Source of the DNA: Grifola frondosa | Taxonomy: Eukaryota > Basidiomycota > Agaricomycetes > Polyporales > Grifolaceae | Direction: 5' to 3' | Length of the DNA: 64,000 bases | Assembly: GCA_001683735.1 (NCBI GenBank) | Contig: LUGG01000001.1 | Span: 62,001 to 126,000, forward strand | In this document: positions 47,309 to 59,608 of the stretch, in pieces | Layout of the letters: every line of letters starts with the position of its first letter | Position numbering within the stretch: the first letter of the stretch is position 1 | Program-made: the position numbers and the translations under genes | Notes under the pieces: model-generated | Database searches by the model: none | What the model was told of the DNA's origin: nothing | What the model saw: only the letters and a program-made list of their open reading frames with translations

Positions 47309-49108
47309 ATGTCTTCTACACAGCTCTCTCTCGACGACTTCTCTCTTCCCAAACAGCAGACCCAGTACGATCTCGCCATGGCCTTGAGCATCAAAGCCCA
47401 GCAGCAGCACTCGTCATACTACTCCCACTCTGGCTTGGATGCGTACATGACCGGATCCCACCCCAGCAGACACATTCACCACCCATCTTCCTCCGCCTCC
47501 GCCTACCCATACATGCCCGAGCAACCAACCCAATTTTCCGCGCAGTACTTCGACGGGAACGTCCCACTGTACGAGGTCCAGCCTGGCCCGCACTCGTTTA
47601 CGCAGATGCAGCAGCGTCCACCGTCTCCTCCGCTCAGCTACGCCTCCACGGGATGGCACGCCGCCGACGGCTACACCAACTTCCACCCAGACCCGCCGCC
47701 ATGAACGCCGCGCTCTTCCAGAATGTCCACCCGATGTTCGTCGCCGGCTCGTCAGCCCAGCCAAACCAGACGCCCCGCGCGCTCCACCCCGCCCAGCAGT
47801 CTGCGACACAGCCGTCATGGTCGCTCTCCGGCTCGCTCGATCCCGTCACTGGTGTATTCCAGCGCACGCCAGAGCACCCGCGCATGCGCACCGCCCAGGC
47901 ATGTGAAAAATGCCGCATCCGTAAGGCCAAGGTTCGTGCATCTCTGCCCGCTATAGTCGTCATTTATTTTGTCGACTGACTTATACATCCTTCCTACCGC
48001 TAACAGTGCAGCGGTGACCACCCGTCTTGCCAGCGCTGCACCGCCCGCGGCCTGCAGTGCGAGTATGCCCCTGAACGCAAGATGCGTGGGCCGAACAAGA
48101 CCAAGCGCAAGAGCATCAGCGTGCATGACCGCCAGGGCGCCTCGCCTTCGGGACGCAGGATGTCCCTGGCGTCCTCGAGCTCCAGCTCCGATGAGGTTGG
48201 CTCGGGCCTCGAGTTCGTAGATATCCCGCTCGCCGTCGCCGCCACCGCCGCGATACCCGTCTCCCCTCACGACCCCACGCCCTCGCCACTGAGCGCTCAC
48301 ATGAGCCCGCCCGACAGCTTCCATAGAGATGTGCCGGGCCCGCTTGACTTCTCCATCAACCATGCACACGTCCTCGCAATGCCGCCTATGTCGCACGATG
48401 ACGCCGCCCAGCAGCAGAGAGCACGCCTGCCCTCTATAGAGCTGGGCGACGCCGCTATCTACCCGCAAGCCTTCCATCAGTTTGTGGGCTCTGACCCGAC
48501 GTTTGTCTCCGACATCATGCAGGATGACTCGTCGACGCAGGGCAGTCGCCGCTCCTCTCTTCCCGCGTACCTTCTCGAGTCGTACTCCCGTATTGCGCTC
48601 GCCGCACATCCCATGGACCACGGTGCGCTAGTAGATCCATCCACGTTTGCCGCGCACAGCATCGCTGACGCAATGGATACCATCCGGTATGCATATATGT
48701 ACTTTCGAAGCTTATTAGCCGTCCTAACACCTTTGTAGCTCTACCTCGCAGGAGTCCAGCCATGAGATGTCGCCTCGAGATGCGCTTTCCTTATACTCCC
48801 ACCCGCGATCAAGCTCGTCTGCCTCAGCCACATCGCCTATCACGCCAATCTCGCTTCCTGAGGTCGGGTACGAGAACCCGGGAGAGCTCGCCTACCCGCT
48901 ACAATACCCCGATGAATTCGGCGACGAGCTTGGCGTCGAGGCGCCGCAGCATTCGGAAAGCCCCCCAGTGGAGCTGCAGATTCCTGAGCCCTACCGTCCC
49001 AAGTCTCCATTTGCGTGGGTGCACACGGACGTGGACACCGAGGCCCCTACGGCGGCCGACAATGAGAAAAGTATGGAAGAGCTGGAGTCGATGAGTTCTC
49101 AGCCGTAG
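47309..49108 (+). CDS. Zn(II)2Cys6 transcription factor
   Basis: This is a fungal-type DNA-binding regulator with a C6 zinc cluster: CEKCRIRKAK then CSGDHPSCQRCTARGLQC (C-x2-C-x6-C-x6-C-x2-C-x6-C). The cluster is split by a 75-bp intron (47932-48006) between Lys and the third Cys, and is followed by a basic linker (RKMRGPNKTKRK). The N-terminus from 47309 (MSSTQLSLDDFSLPKQQ) is Gln, Ser, His and Pro-rich, and the C-terminal half is Ser/Pro-rich with acidic patches, without a recognisable fungal_trans domain. A second intron is 48687-48738; the stop is at 49106-49108. One base is missing near 47699 in a CCGCC run, between the N-terminal ORF and the frame MNAALFQNVHPMF. Target genes are unknown; the adjacent LPMO does not prove a link. 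Confidence 0.9.
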
Positions 49109-50230
49109 ACGTAGATATGTCATTGTTTTCCTTGCTATCCCGCTCTCCCGACTCTTTTGCTTTCCTGCCTATCTTCGGACAGATATCTCTGCTTGACTAT
49201 CTACCTCTATATTTCATACCTACTCTGTATCGATATTCCCCCGTGTAGCGCGTAGCTATTCCCAAGGATTTATATTGCTATATCACTATCTCCCCGCATG
49301 ACCTTAAGTTAGATGTTATACAATACTCTTTGCTCCTTTACTTTCCTCATCCGCTGGAGCGTGCACCACCAGTTTGTTCAAAACGCCAGGACTGCTGGGC
49401 AACATGGAAGGAAATAGACATGCGTGATGTGCATGTGCAGGGCACTGCTGCACCTGCCCAATGCGGCGGCGGATGGGCGGAAGCATCGGCTGGAGCACGC
49501 CCGCCGCATCCGCCGCCGTCATATACCTGTCCGCGCGATACGGCGCTGCCTATCGCGCACAGATGTCAGCCTGTGCGTGTGTGCATCTGGGTCCGCGCGC
49601 GCACGATCTGCGATGCGCGCGCGTGGCGTTAGGGTTGGGGAAGGCCGTCTGAGGCGCATCAGATTTGTGGGCTGATGGGCGGCGGTTGATTCCGCCTTGA
49701 GGGCGACATCAAAGATCGGGCTGTGCTGGCTGTGTGGGGTGAATTGTGTCCGCGTGGAGCATGCGTGCGTACGCGACGAATTTCAGGGATGAGTATTGAG
49801 TTGCGTACCTCGGGATCGCAGTGGGGAAGTGGAGACGCACTGCGCATGCGTAGACGTGGGGATGCTGCTCGATGAGTTGGAAAGCATTTGGTCAAGGTGC
49901 GAGAACAGCCTGTATGGAGTTCTTGGAGGGTGTAAATTCGACGATTTTAGCGGATGGAAAGTGGGCATTTCATATGTCAGCCACTTTGAGAGATCGATGG
50001 TCTCAGACTGGCTCTGTTCTAGATAGTTATAATCACAACCGACGTTAGCACCGCAGATTCAACACATTACCTGTCCAGCGATTGAGACTGACAACGCTGC
50101 GCCAAAATCATGCATATTCCCGGAGAGTGATAACTTACAGCAGGCGCCCGCTTAGACACACAATATTGATGATCGAGTGGTTTGAACTGTAAATGAAATG
50201 AATGTACGATCGTGCAGTAATGGGTGCAAC
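49109..50230. other. Convergent intergenic region, 1.1 kb
   Basis: This is 3' flanking DNA of the zinc-cluster gene and of SSZ1. It includes a GC-rich, CpG-rich stretch around 49500-49640 rich in CGCGC motifs. No gene is recognised. Confidence 0.45.
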
Positions 50231-52726
50231 TTATGCAGTAGGAACTCTAACGACAGTCTTCTCGCCTTTCCCCGACTTCCCAACCTCGCGCGCACTAATC
50301 TCCACCGCACCATTCTCCCTGACAACGAACTGCACTTCTACTTTCGTGGTCCATCGCCCCTGGGTCTTCTTGCCCTCCTTGGCAGTGAATACCAGCGACG
50401 TGAGTAAATTCTCTTTTTCGACAGTCCTCTCCTTTACTTCAATGTCCTCCTCCTCCTCCTCCGGCTCTTCACTGTCGTCAGCAGGCACCTCTTCCTCTTC
50501 TTCGTCTTTGGGAGGTTTCACCTTCTCCATTTTGATCCCCTCCTTGGCTTCCCATACCTCGAAGCCAACCTTTTTCTCACCCTCGCCTTCTCCGAGGTCA
50601 ACATCGAATGCCACGGTCCTCCTGGCGGGTACAGGCGTCTCCCTGAGGACAACAGGAATCCATTGTCCATCCAAGCTGCCCTCACCGGCATTTTCTTCAG
50701 GGAACAAGATCCCAATGGTCTTCGACGTCGCCTTCGCCCGGGTGTACTGGTGACCATGGGTAAAGGACGCCTTCACCTCGCGCTCCTCCTCGGTGCCCTC
50801 CGCGAGCGTCGCCAGGATCTTCGCCTGCAACGCACAGCCGCGGGCGAGGATAGTCGTCGGGTCGCCAACTCCCCCGCCGACAACAGTGCCCGAGGTGAAC
50901 GGCGTCACGACCGACTCCGCGAAGCCCTGCGCGAGCGCCTCGTCCAGCCCGGGGAGACTCGCAGAGCCGCCAACGTACACGATCTCGTCGACGTCGTACA
51001 GGTCGAGCCCCGCGTCCGCGACGAGCTCCTGCACCTGCGAGTATATGCGGTCGTAGATCGAGCGCACCTCCATGTCGAAGCGGAGGCGCGTGATGGTGCC
51101 TGTGAAGTCGAGCCCGTCTTTCAGCGACTCCACGGAGCACGTCGCCGCGCCGGGCGACGCGGAGAGCGTGCGCTTCGTGTGCTCAACCGCCAGGCGCAGT
51201 TTCGCCTCGGCGCGCTTGTCCTGCGCGTCCGTCGCGGGTGAGACGACGAGCGGCGTCTTCGTCTTCTTCGTGAACTCCTTGGCAAAGAACTTGATCAGCT
51301 TGTCGTCGATCGCGTCGCCGCCGACGGTGTGGTCCTCGCGCGTGGCAAGCGAGTACGCGAGGCCCTCGCGGATGGAGAGCAGCGAGAGCGAAAGCGCGGA
51401 GGCGCCGAGGTCGACGAGGAGCTGCGTGCGGTCCAGGGGTAGCTCCTCTGGCTGCGGCCCGGTGGTTGTCGCGACCGCGGCAGCACCGGCCTCCTCGAGC
51501 AGCTGCAGCACAGTAATTCCTGCATCGACTGCAGCTTTTTCGAGCGCATCCTTCTGTGCCTGGTCAAACCAGCTGGGCGCGGTGATGACCGCGCCCTGGA
51601 CCTGCTTCCCCAGGAACGCCTCTGCGGACTGGATGAGCGACTTGAGGAATATAGACGTGACTTCGGAGACGGTGAGCACGCGCTCAGCGGGAATCGGCTC
51701 GGAGCGAGGAGTCGCGGCGTGTGAGGCGGCGGGGTGTTGGACGCTGTAGTGGGCAGGGGCGTCGGTGCTGCCTGGAGAATCTTTACTTTGTAGGCGGGCT
51801 CGTCTGGTAGCTCAGGATGCTGTATCACGGGTGCCGACACTGAGAGTTTGTTAGCGGGAATTTCAGAAAACCTGAGACCAAGAAATTAGTAAGATTGTCG
51901 GCATATCATGGAATGGATTCGTACTTTTTGCCTAGGAGGTTGCGGAAACCCGTAATGGTGTTTTGAGAGTTTTTAACAAGCTGATGCTTCGCTTGGTTGC
52001 CTATATACTAACAGAGTCGGATAAGTTAGTTCTAAGTTGTAAATTAACCGATGGATAGCTCGAAATGATGTCAAGCAGCAGGGCATAATGGTACATCCGG
52101 TCAACCTGACTCCGACACGAGAGTGTGCAACTGGTCCAGAGACCTCTCTTGAATCAGTAAGGCGTAGAATGACCAATTCCTTCTCCGCCATTGCGTATTG
52201 AGAATCAGTGCCTATATCAGGTCAAGCGGCCAGCTAATTCGAGAGAAGCTCGGAATGCACGTATTCAGGAGTTGCAAAGTTGACCTATGGAAGCGCTGCG
52301 TCGACTCCGCTACGGAGTACAGAGCTTTCTCTGCGGTACCGGATTTTCCAGATGACAAGTTGCATGTCGGAGTTCGTTTCGACTCCCAGCGTGAAGAAAA
52401 CATTCGCCGCAACCGGCCAAGTCCGCAGTGCATCTATGCTCACGACACCACGTAGACGACCTGAACTCACCATCTCCTCGCCTTGGAACGCAATCGCGCA
52501 AGCAATCTGACGCTCGCCATCTTCATTAGCAATGCAGTCCGCTGATCCTTCCTGAGGATTCCAAAACGCGTTCAATAATGTGAAACTGTATGGAATAGCG
52601 GAATGCACGTACCTTCGTCAGTACTGCAATAGAAGCGTACGAATTACCAAAGTTTATGCCAACAACGGTGGGTATCGAGGAGACTTCAATGGGAGCATCC
52701 GCAGTTCCATTGGGTTGGGGTGCCAT
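50231..52726 (-). CDS. SSZ1: Ssz1-type atypical Hsp70 of the ribosome-associated complex
   Basis: Ssz1 pairs with the J-protein zuotin at the ribosome exit tunnel and helps fold nascent chains. The start at 52726 gives MAPQPNGTADAP and then the nucleotide-fold motif VVGINFGNSYASIAVL. Further exons give EGSADCIANEDGERQI, FQGEEM, YIGNQAKHQLVKNSQNTITG and FRNLLGKKFSEI; then LTVSEVTSIFLKSL, ITAPSWFDQAQKDALEKAA, LVDLGASALSLSLL, DEIVYVGGSASLPGL and GCALQAKILATLAEG. Ssz1 hallmarks are a degenerate nucleotide site and a short acidic beta domain (EEEEEVPADDSEEPEEEEED) instead of a full substrate-binding domain. The stop is at 50231. A one-base slip lies near 51761-51766. One intron is 463 bp (52008-52470), long for this genome. 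Confidence 0.9.
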
Positions 52727-53097
52727 TTCGATGGGAGTACGACGACACGAGAGTTTGGAGATGTCCGGCGCAGACAGAATTTTATCACTTCGGAAGCTAT
52801 GGGCGCTTCATAAAGTTTCGCGATAACGTTATTAATATTTAAATATTGATAATTCAATATATAACTACTGGAACGGAATTCAGTAATTAGATCTCCTTGC
52901 CTCTTACCACATTGAAGGGTCTTCACACTAAGGTCGTCGTGTCTAGGAATCGAAACATATTTGACACTGCTACGCGCACCTTGTTTGCTATCTGAGGTAG
53001 AAAGAAATCATCCACGGTCCCATAACTGCAGATTCAACGTAGAGGTACGATTCGACCGCCTCCCCAGGCCGCCATTCCTAGCTGAATAGCCCCAAGA
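52727..53097. promoter_or_regulatory. Shared divergent promoter of SSZ1 and UBP14
   Basis: A 371-bp gap separates the two start codons. It contains an AT-rich core (52830-52865, rich in ATTAATATTT-like sequence) and no ORF. Both genes serve protein quality control, so co-regulation is plausible but not shown. Confidence 0.55.
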
Positions 53098-56072
53098 ATG
53101 GCGGCGTGTAGTCATCTCGCGGATATAGCCCGTCTGCAGCCTCCTAAGTTGTCACAGTCTGTGCATAGAGAGGAATGCACACAATGCTTTGACAATCAAG
53201 TGCCATCGAGTTTTATTGCATATCAGTGCCACCGTCTTACCAGCCCAACAGGACCATCCTTTGGGAATCGACGTGTGTTTGAGTTGCTTCAACGGAGGGT
53301 GCCTTGGTCGCGATAGACATCACGCCCGGACTCATGTCGAGAAAACCGGCCATTTCTTCACCCTCAATGTGAAGCGCAAGTTGCGGCCTTCCGCAAACCG
53401 TGTACGTCATGTTTCCATTCATGGCTAATAGCTTGAATGAACGGTGTTCATGTAGGCGAAGGATGAGGAGCCACCAGCAAAGATGAAGAAGTTGGCGATC
53501 GTTGAAGAACGCGAAGAGGAGAAGTACGAATATAAGACTGTTCTCAAGTGCTGGAAGTGCGATTCCCAATCCGGGCTTGAGATCCCTGACGCGTCCTTGG
53601 ACCCCCACGTCAAGTCGCTTTCTGATGGCGTCATGCAATCCCTGTCTTCCGCACGCCAATCGGAGGTCAAGGCTTGGGAGGAGGAATTCGCTGCGTGCGA
53701 GCACACGTTGACGCTCGAGCAGCTCGCCACAGGACCTATTCTCGCATCAGGTATGTAGTCTGATATCATTTTGTCAATCGTTATAATATCGTTTTTGGCA
53801 GGACTCGCACATTGTTCGAAGTGCGACCTCAAAGAGAACTTGTGGCTGTGTCTCACTTGTGGCTCTCTCGGATGTGGTCGCCAGCAGTTCGGTGGAATCG
53901 GCGGTAATGGTCATGGTTTGCAGCATTTCGAAGAGACGCGTCATCCTATCAGCGTCAAGCTCGGGACTATCACCCCAGAAGGCGGAGCAGGTGAGTGGTG
54001 GTATTCTTAGTCATTTGGGGTCCCTTCATCACAGCGATCAGATATATACTGTTATCTGTGCAACGATTCGAAACTTGATCCCGAAATTGCTGCGCATCTC
54101 GCGACATTTGGCATCAATGTGCAGACGCAGACGAAGACAGAAAAATCGATGACTGAACTAGCAAGTTATCTTTCTTATCAGAGCTCATGAGTCGAATTAA
54201 CATCGACCATAGCAAATCGAGCACAATCTCAAGTTCGACTTCTCGCTCACTGGTGAGGATGGCAAGGCACTCGAGCCGGTGTTCGGTTCCGGCCTGACCG
54301 GTATTTCGAACCTCGGTAATAGGTTCGTTTGCATGCATATACCATGCAGTTCTCAACTAATTGTTTACAAGTTGTTACATGGCCTCTGTTATACAGACGC
54401 TATTCTCACTTCCCGCTTTCCGCGAGCGCTATTACCCATCGGCGGCTACTCACTGGCAGAGTTGCACAGAGTCGCTCCCCGCGAATTGCGTCGACTGCCA
54501 GATGCACAAACTGGCAGACGGGCTACTCTCAGGCCGTTACTCGCATCCGCGACCGAATGCGTCAGGTCACGCAGATCCCAAGGCGACGCCTACCCCCGTG
54601 TTCCAGGAAGGCGTGCGCCCCAGCGGGTTTAAGGCGCTCGTGGGGAAAGGCCATGAGGAGTTCGCGACTATGCGGCAGCAGGATGCGGAGGAGTTTCTTA
54701 CGTACATGTTTGGGGTGCTCCGACGTCAAGCGAAGAAGGTGGGTGCTGGCGTCAGCGAGCCTACAGAGGTGTTTGCGTTTGGGATGGAGCAGCGGTTGGA
54801 GTGCGGGGAGTGTAAGCGCGTGCGGTATCGCGTGGATGGCATGGATGTAATAAGTGTGCCTGTGCCTGCGAGGGAGAAGGGGAAAGACGAAGACGGAAAG
54901 ACGGTCTTCGAGGAAGTCCCGCTGAAAGAATGTCTTGACATTTTGACTGGCGTAGAGGCTCTGGAATATACGTGTCCTTCATGCCACAAGAACGTCATTG
55001 CCACCAAGTGAGTCCCATTTTCGTAACATATCCTAATAACGTTCTAATGTCAATTTGTGGAGGCGTTCGAGATTTGCAACGTTCCCACAGGTCTTGGTGA
55101 TTCATGCGAAGAAATTTCAGCTAGTCAACTGGGTTCCATCGAAATTGGGTATGTGTTAAAGTGGCCTACGAGCTCGCAATACTCATTTCAATGCAGATAT
55201 TCCAATCATCGTACCTCCTTCGGATGTATTGGAACTCGACGAATACATCGGACGTGGCCTTCAGCCAGGCGAACAGGAGTTACCTGATGATAAAACTGGT
55301 GCATTACGTCCTGATTTGTGATATTTGCCTTGGACTGAAGCACGTTGAGTAGCTACTCCCGGTTTACCTCAATTCAACGAGGCAGCCATGGCACAACTAG
55401 AGGCGATGGGATTCCCCGCAGTCCGATGCCAAAAGGCACTTCTGGCTACAGGTAACAACGATGCGGAGGCTGCCATGGAGTGGCTCTTCGCACATATGGA
55501 GGACCCTGGTCTGTGTCTTCTTCTCATTAGTCCACTATCTTCCGTGATCTGATGGTGATTTCGTAGATATCGATGCCCCCATCCAATCTGCCGGTTCAAG
55601 CGGTTCTGCGTCAGAACCGCCAGCGGAGCAGGTGAATATGCTGGTGGAGATGGGTTTCGCGCCTGCACAGGCCAGGAAAGCGCTTCGCGAAACGGTATGT
55701 GTGGACGTGGACGGCCGGACTATGTACTTGTCACTGATACCATGCTTGTCATAGGGAGGAAACGGAGAGCGAGCAGTGGAATGGCTCTTCTCACACCCAG
55801 ATGACACAGGAGAGGAAATCCCTGCTTCTTCCGGCGCTGACACACCGAAGGCGGTACACCCTGGAGGCTCCTCCGACCTGCCGGCAAAATACCGGCTCAA
55901 GGCGTTCATTTCGCACAAGGGGCCATCTGTTCATTCTGGGCATTACGTCGCACATATCCGCCAGGAGGACAGTTGGGTGCTGTTCAATGACGAGAAGGTC
56001 GTGAAAGCCGATGCGGAAAGCGTGCGGGAGTTGAAGAAACTTGCGTACTTGTACGTGTTCGAGCGGATGTGA
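53098..56072 (+). CDS. UBP14: Ubiquitin carboxyl-terminal hydrolase Ubp14/USP5
   Basis: Ubp14/USP5 disassembles free polyubiquitin chains and so sustains the ubiquitin pool. From the start at 53098 (MAACSHLADIARLQPP) an N-terminal zinc-finger region (CTQCF, DVCLSCFNGGCLGRDRHH) is followed by the ZnF-UBP domain (HCSKCDLKENLWLCLTCGS with CGRQQFGG, GNGHGLQHFEETRHP). The USP catalytic domain has the Cys box GISNLGNSCYMASVIQ, assembled across an intron, and the His box KGPSVHSGHYVAH with WVLFNDEKV. Two UBA domains sit inside the USP fold (LEAMGFPAVRCQKALLATGN; LVEMGFAPAQARKALRETGG), as is diagnostic of this family. The C-terminus is KKLAYLYVFERM. About ten exons with correct GT-AG phase are seen and no frame slip was found. 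Confidence 0.95.
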
Positions 56073-57990
56073 AATCCAGGCTCAGGCCATGCTTGTCGAT
56101 AAGCAGTAAGGTGGGTTATTGTAGGGCCTCGTGCAGTTGAAATACAAACGAAGATACGCATCGGCAGTACTTGAAGCCATTCATTTGTCCTGAGAGTTAT
56201 CTCATGCAAAATCATGGGTTCTCAGATGTTTGCGGGAAGTTTGCGTTCTGCAAGCCTTGAAGCCCAGTCAGAATTGACAATATCCGTGAGAATCGTCTCC
56301 AAACGCGAGCAATCCGTGTAAGCCAGGACAATCGAGACATAACTCACTCCTGTCTTAATCTGACTTGATCGACATTTTGAATCACATTTCGTCATTTTGT
56401 ACTTTGCTTTTTTGAATTTATGCATTTTGAGAGAAGAAAATTTAACACGACGACTTTTTGCTTGCATGAAATCGAAAAATCACCTGTGTCATGTGCATGT
56501 GCGCATATATCCACATGGAATGACTTCCTGTTTCTACAACTCTCAGCTTCCTTCTCCCCTTCTCCCATTCTCATTTACAGCCCCATATCAGAAGACATGT
56601 GGACACCATCTTGCATGACTCTAGTCGGTAAGCGTCATCCGACATTGGCTGAACTTTGCAGTTATCGAGTTGTGGCTGATTTCAATGTCGAGCTATAGGG
56701 GCACTAACCAGGCGACAAACTCAAGATATGCTACGAGGACACTGCCCACTGTCGCATTCAACATAGGGCATGCATATGCAGTGGTTGCACGGTACGTTCT
56801 TCACATTCGATGCGCACCGCTCCGGCAGCAGCAATTGGCTGCAAAATTGCCGCATATCGCCACTTGTGCTGACGTTAATTGTAGAATTGGTTTCCACCTT
56901 GCGCCGCGGGCCATATCGCATACATGGAGCTGGTCACACTCACGCACCTCGATCTTGGCGACTTTAGCTTGTGCATAAGATGCTGATAAATCTCGGTCTC
57001 GTGGAGCATGGGGATTAGAACCAGCGGTGAGTGCGCTGACGGAGTGTTTCGGTACGTATCAAATTGACTATGCATGATCCCGCTCTCCACTGCCTCTGCG
57101 GCTCATGACGCGTGACACCGCTGATGTCGACGGCCCGCCCGTGCACTGACAACGCGGAAACTGACCGATCGACCCTTGACGTCGTGTCCAACGTGCATCG
57201 CACCTCTCACGACAGGTACGTGACTCTTCTCTCGCGTTCCATTTCCACCCAGCTCCCCGCGACCGCTCCTGTCTTTGGAAGCACACCACGGTCCCAACGT
57301 TTGCACCAGCGTGCGCTCTCGTTCATGCATGCCGACGTCCTCGTTGACTTTGTGTGAATAGTGCGGCGTGGTCGGACATACACTGGTAGTGTGCTTCTGA
57401 GACACCACTCGGATACCTCTCGTGCTGGCCTGCATTCGGCGCATGTGCGGCGCATGTTCACGATGTCGACTGCGTACGGCGTGCGTCCACTAGCTGAGTC
57501 CGCGCACGTTCAGTGTTATTTCTATGCCCCTCCCTCCCGCCGCGCCTCCCCTCACCTGCCCCGGCTGTAGCGTCCAAGAGCACTTTACGCTCTCTCACCA
57601 CACGTCCGGGCAGGTTCGAAGATGGACTTCTTGTATCTACAACACCGTCATGTTATCATGGATGGGAAGTAGTGGTGACCCACTGTCTCACCTGCCCTCC
57701 CTTCGCCCAGTATTTCGTAGACCATGGAGATTGTCTGGTGAGTCTCGAATTATCCATATGTTTATGACTAAAATATATATATTGTATCTACAGCACGCAT
57801 TGTACTACATGAAGCAGGACAATGATGAGCGCGAGCACGAGGGGTGCGAGCGTGGGGTGCGAGCACGGGGCGGGGAGCATGAGCGGGGGAGGGCGGAAAC
57901 TGTCGGATTTGGCCGGATAGCAATTGTTGTAGTTTATTCTGGATTGGCATAGATTGCTCAAATTCAATATCAATGGCAATCCTGAACAAT
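56073..57990. other. Intergenic region before the DNA transposon
   Basis: There are only short frames. A plus-strand frame near 57540-57580 reads PPLTCPGCS, loosely like the N-terminus of Agaricomycete transposases, but nothing more follows. 57825-57890 is a purine-rich GCGAGCACGGGG-type low-complexity stretch. Confidence 0.4.
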
Positions 57991-58315
57991 CACTGCGGTC
58001 CTCGGGAATTCTCTAAGTCCGGATTGGAAGGAGATCGGCCAATTATCCCGGAATCCCGTGCCAATCCCACGCGTATCACCAATATATCTGCTTAAGCTAT
58101 ATGAGATCTCCTAAGCGCGGATTCTGTCAGGCTACGCAATTAATCTCATCCCGAATAAGACCATGATAATTACCTGTTCGCCAATCCCGACTTTATCTTG
58201 AGCGATATACTTCTTATTTCCCGTGCGCGGGATCATGGCAGGATTGCCTCAATATCCTGTTATCCTGCTCGGCAACTCTTCAAATCCCAGGTGTAGCCTG
58301 CCTCGGGATCACCTT
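57991..58315 (+). repeat. Subterminal motif array of the CACTA element
   Basis: About ten copies of a short core related to CGGGAATT, CGGGATCA or, inverted, AATCCCG occur in both orientations, for example near 58001, 58041-58070, 58150, 58182, 58225 and 58305. The density far exceeds that of the flanking DNA. In CACTA elements such arrays bind the element's own DNA-binding protein. Confidence 0.6.
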
Positions 58316-58378
58316 CCACGACTTAACAAAATATGCGCCTTCCACCTCGCCTTGTCTTCATCTTCTCTGTCCCTCTCC

Positions 58379-59328
58379 ATGAGCAGCCTCGGATTTCCCA
58401 TTTGCCATGAAGACTCGGGGCCACGTCTCCAAGGTGAGTATAATAATGAACTCTGCGGAGAGTCTCACCCAAGTCTCACCTCCTCATATTCTCCACAGAA
58501 GTTGGCCCAAGTCCGGTTTTCTACCACGTTGACCCGGACCTCAATGTTGTCCGCTTCAGCATAGATCCCGCCGCGCAAAATTATGACCGCGTTTCGGTCT
58601 CATGCGACGCGTTCGTAGAACTCAACTTCAACCGGGATATTGTATGTCCCACACATTTATTATTTGCTTAATATTCCACTGAATCAGTACTCGTGCAGAC
58701 TTTTATTTTCGAGCCACGCACCCACGAATCTATCGGCGATTCTGCAGTGGAGTCCACCCCGGAGTCCTCTCCCCCGCACGTGGAGTCTCCTCCACCAGTT
58801 CGCCACCGGCTTGTTTGCCATGCCCACCTTCCACGGCTGTCATTTTTCTCGTCGCCATCTCCACCGCCAGAGCCTGATGCTGACATCGGTCTGGTCGGGC
58901 TTGCTACCACGGATTCCCCCCCGCCACTTCGCCGCCCGCTTCCTCGCTGTGCCCACCTTCCACGCCTCTCACTCCTCCCATCGCCATCTCCACCGCCAGA
59001 GCCTGATGCTGACTTCAGTCCGCTCGAGCCTGCTACCACAAATTCCCCCCCGCCACTTTGCAGCGAGCTTGCCATGCCGGAGCTCGTAGATGCCCCTCCA
59101 GGCTCGTCGCTTGAGGATGACAGCATCTCGCAGTCCTCCGACTCTCCACCTGCATATTCGCGCACTCCTACCCCATTTCACGACTTCCTTGCTATGTTCT
59201 CTGACGCGCTGAGCCCCGTACATGCAAGCTCCCCGCCGCCATGGATTCTTGACAACACAGAGGCACAGGTCGAGACTCTGAGCGAGGGTGAAGAACAGCG
59301 GTCTTTCAAGAAGCAAAGAATCATGTAG
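58379..59328 (+). CDS. Hypothetical Pro/Ser-rich protein within the CACTA element
   Basis: Three exons with GT-AG introns join in phase: MSSLGFPICHEDSGPRLQ, then EVGPSPVFYHVDPDLNVVRF with RVSVSCDAFVELNFN, then FIFEPRTHESIGDSAVES and a Pro/Ser-rich region. The latter contains two 43-residue tandem repeats (each with HLPRLS and SPSPPPEPDAD) and a partial third. The acidic C-terminus ends EEQRSFKKQRIM, with a basic KKQR stretch. No family is known to me. Its position between subterminal repeats and transposase suggests a second protein of the transposon, as TNPA-like proteins are in plant CACTA elements; equally it might be a host gene next to the element. Confidence 0.6.
58793..59052 (+). repeat. 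129-bp tandem duplication inside the CACTA ORF1
   Basis: Two units of 129 bp (43 codons, frame preserved) share GCCCACCTTCCACG and the block CATCTCCACCGCCAGAGCC. A third unit starts at about 59046 but breaks off after a few codons. Confidence 0.85.
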
Positions 59329-59608
59329 CAGTTCCTCATCTAGTAGTAGACACTTGATGTACTTATATTTCGGAAGTTCTATGCATTTTATCGATTATTG
59401 CAGCATATATTGTTCTGATGTGTGAGCTCGAGCATTGAATATACCCAAGCATCAGCCTGTGCTCTTGCAATTTGCTACGTTTCAGCCTGTGCTCCTGTAA
59501 TTTCGACCCTTGCTCGTATTCTACAGCTCCTTCCATATATGGCGCTAACACGCTCACATGACCAGGCATCCTACTTCGCGTTTGCACCGTGTCGTCTCTC
59601 TCCACCTA

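Noticed and set aside
50663..51749. Long plus-strand frames opposite SSZ1
   Set aside because: They are antisense shadows of a GC-rich, strongly biased coding sequence; the minus-strand frame is a clear Hsp70-family protein.
52008..52470. snoRNA inside the long SSZ1 intron
   Set aside because: No paired C and D boxes or H/ACA hairpins could be identified by eye on the minus strand.
57506..57960. KDZ-type transposase N-terminus (PPLTCPGC motif)
   Set aside because: Only one short Cys motif matches; no further transposase blocks follow in any frame.
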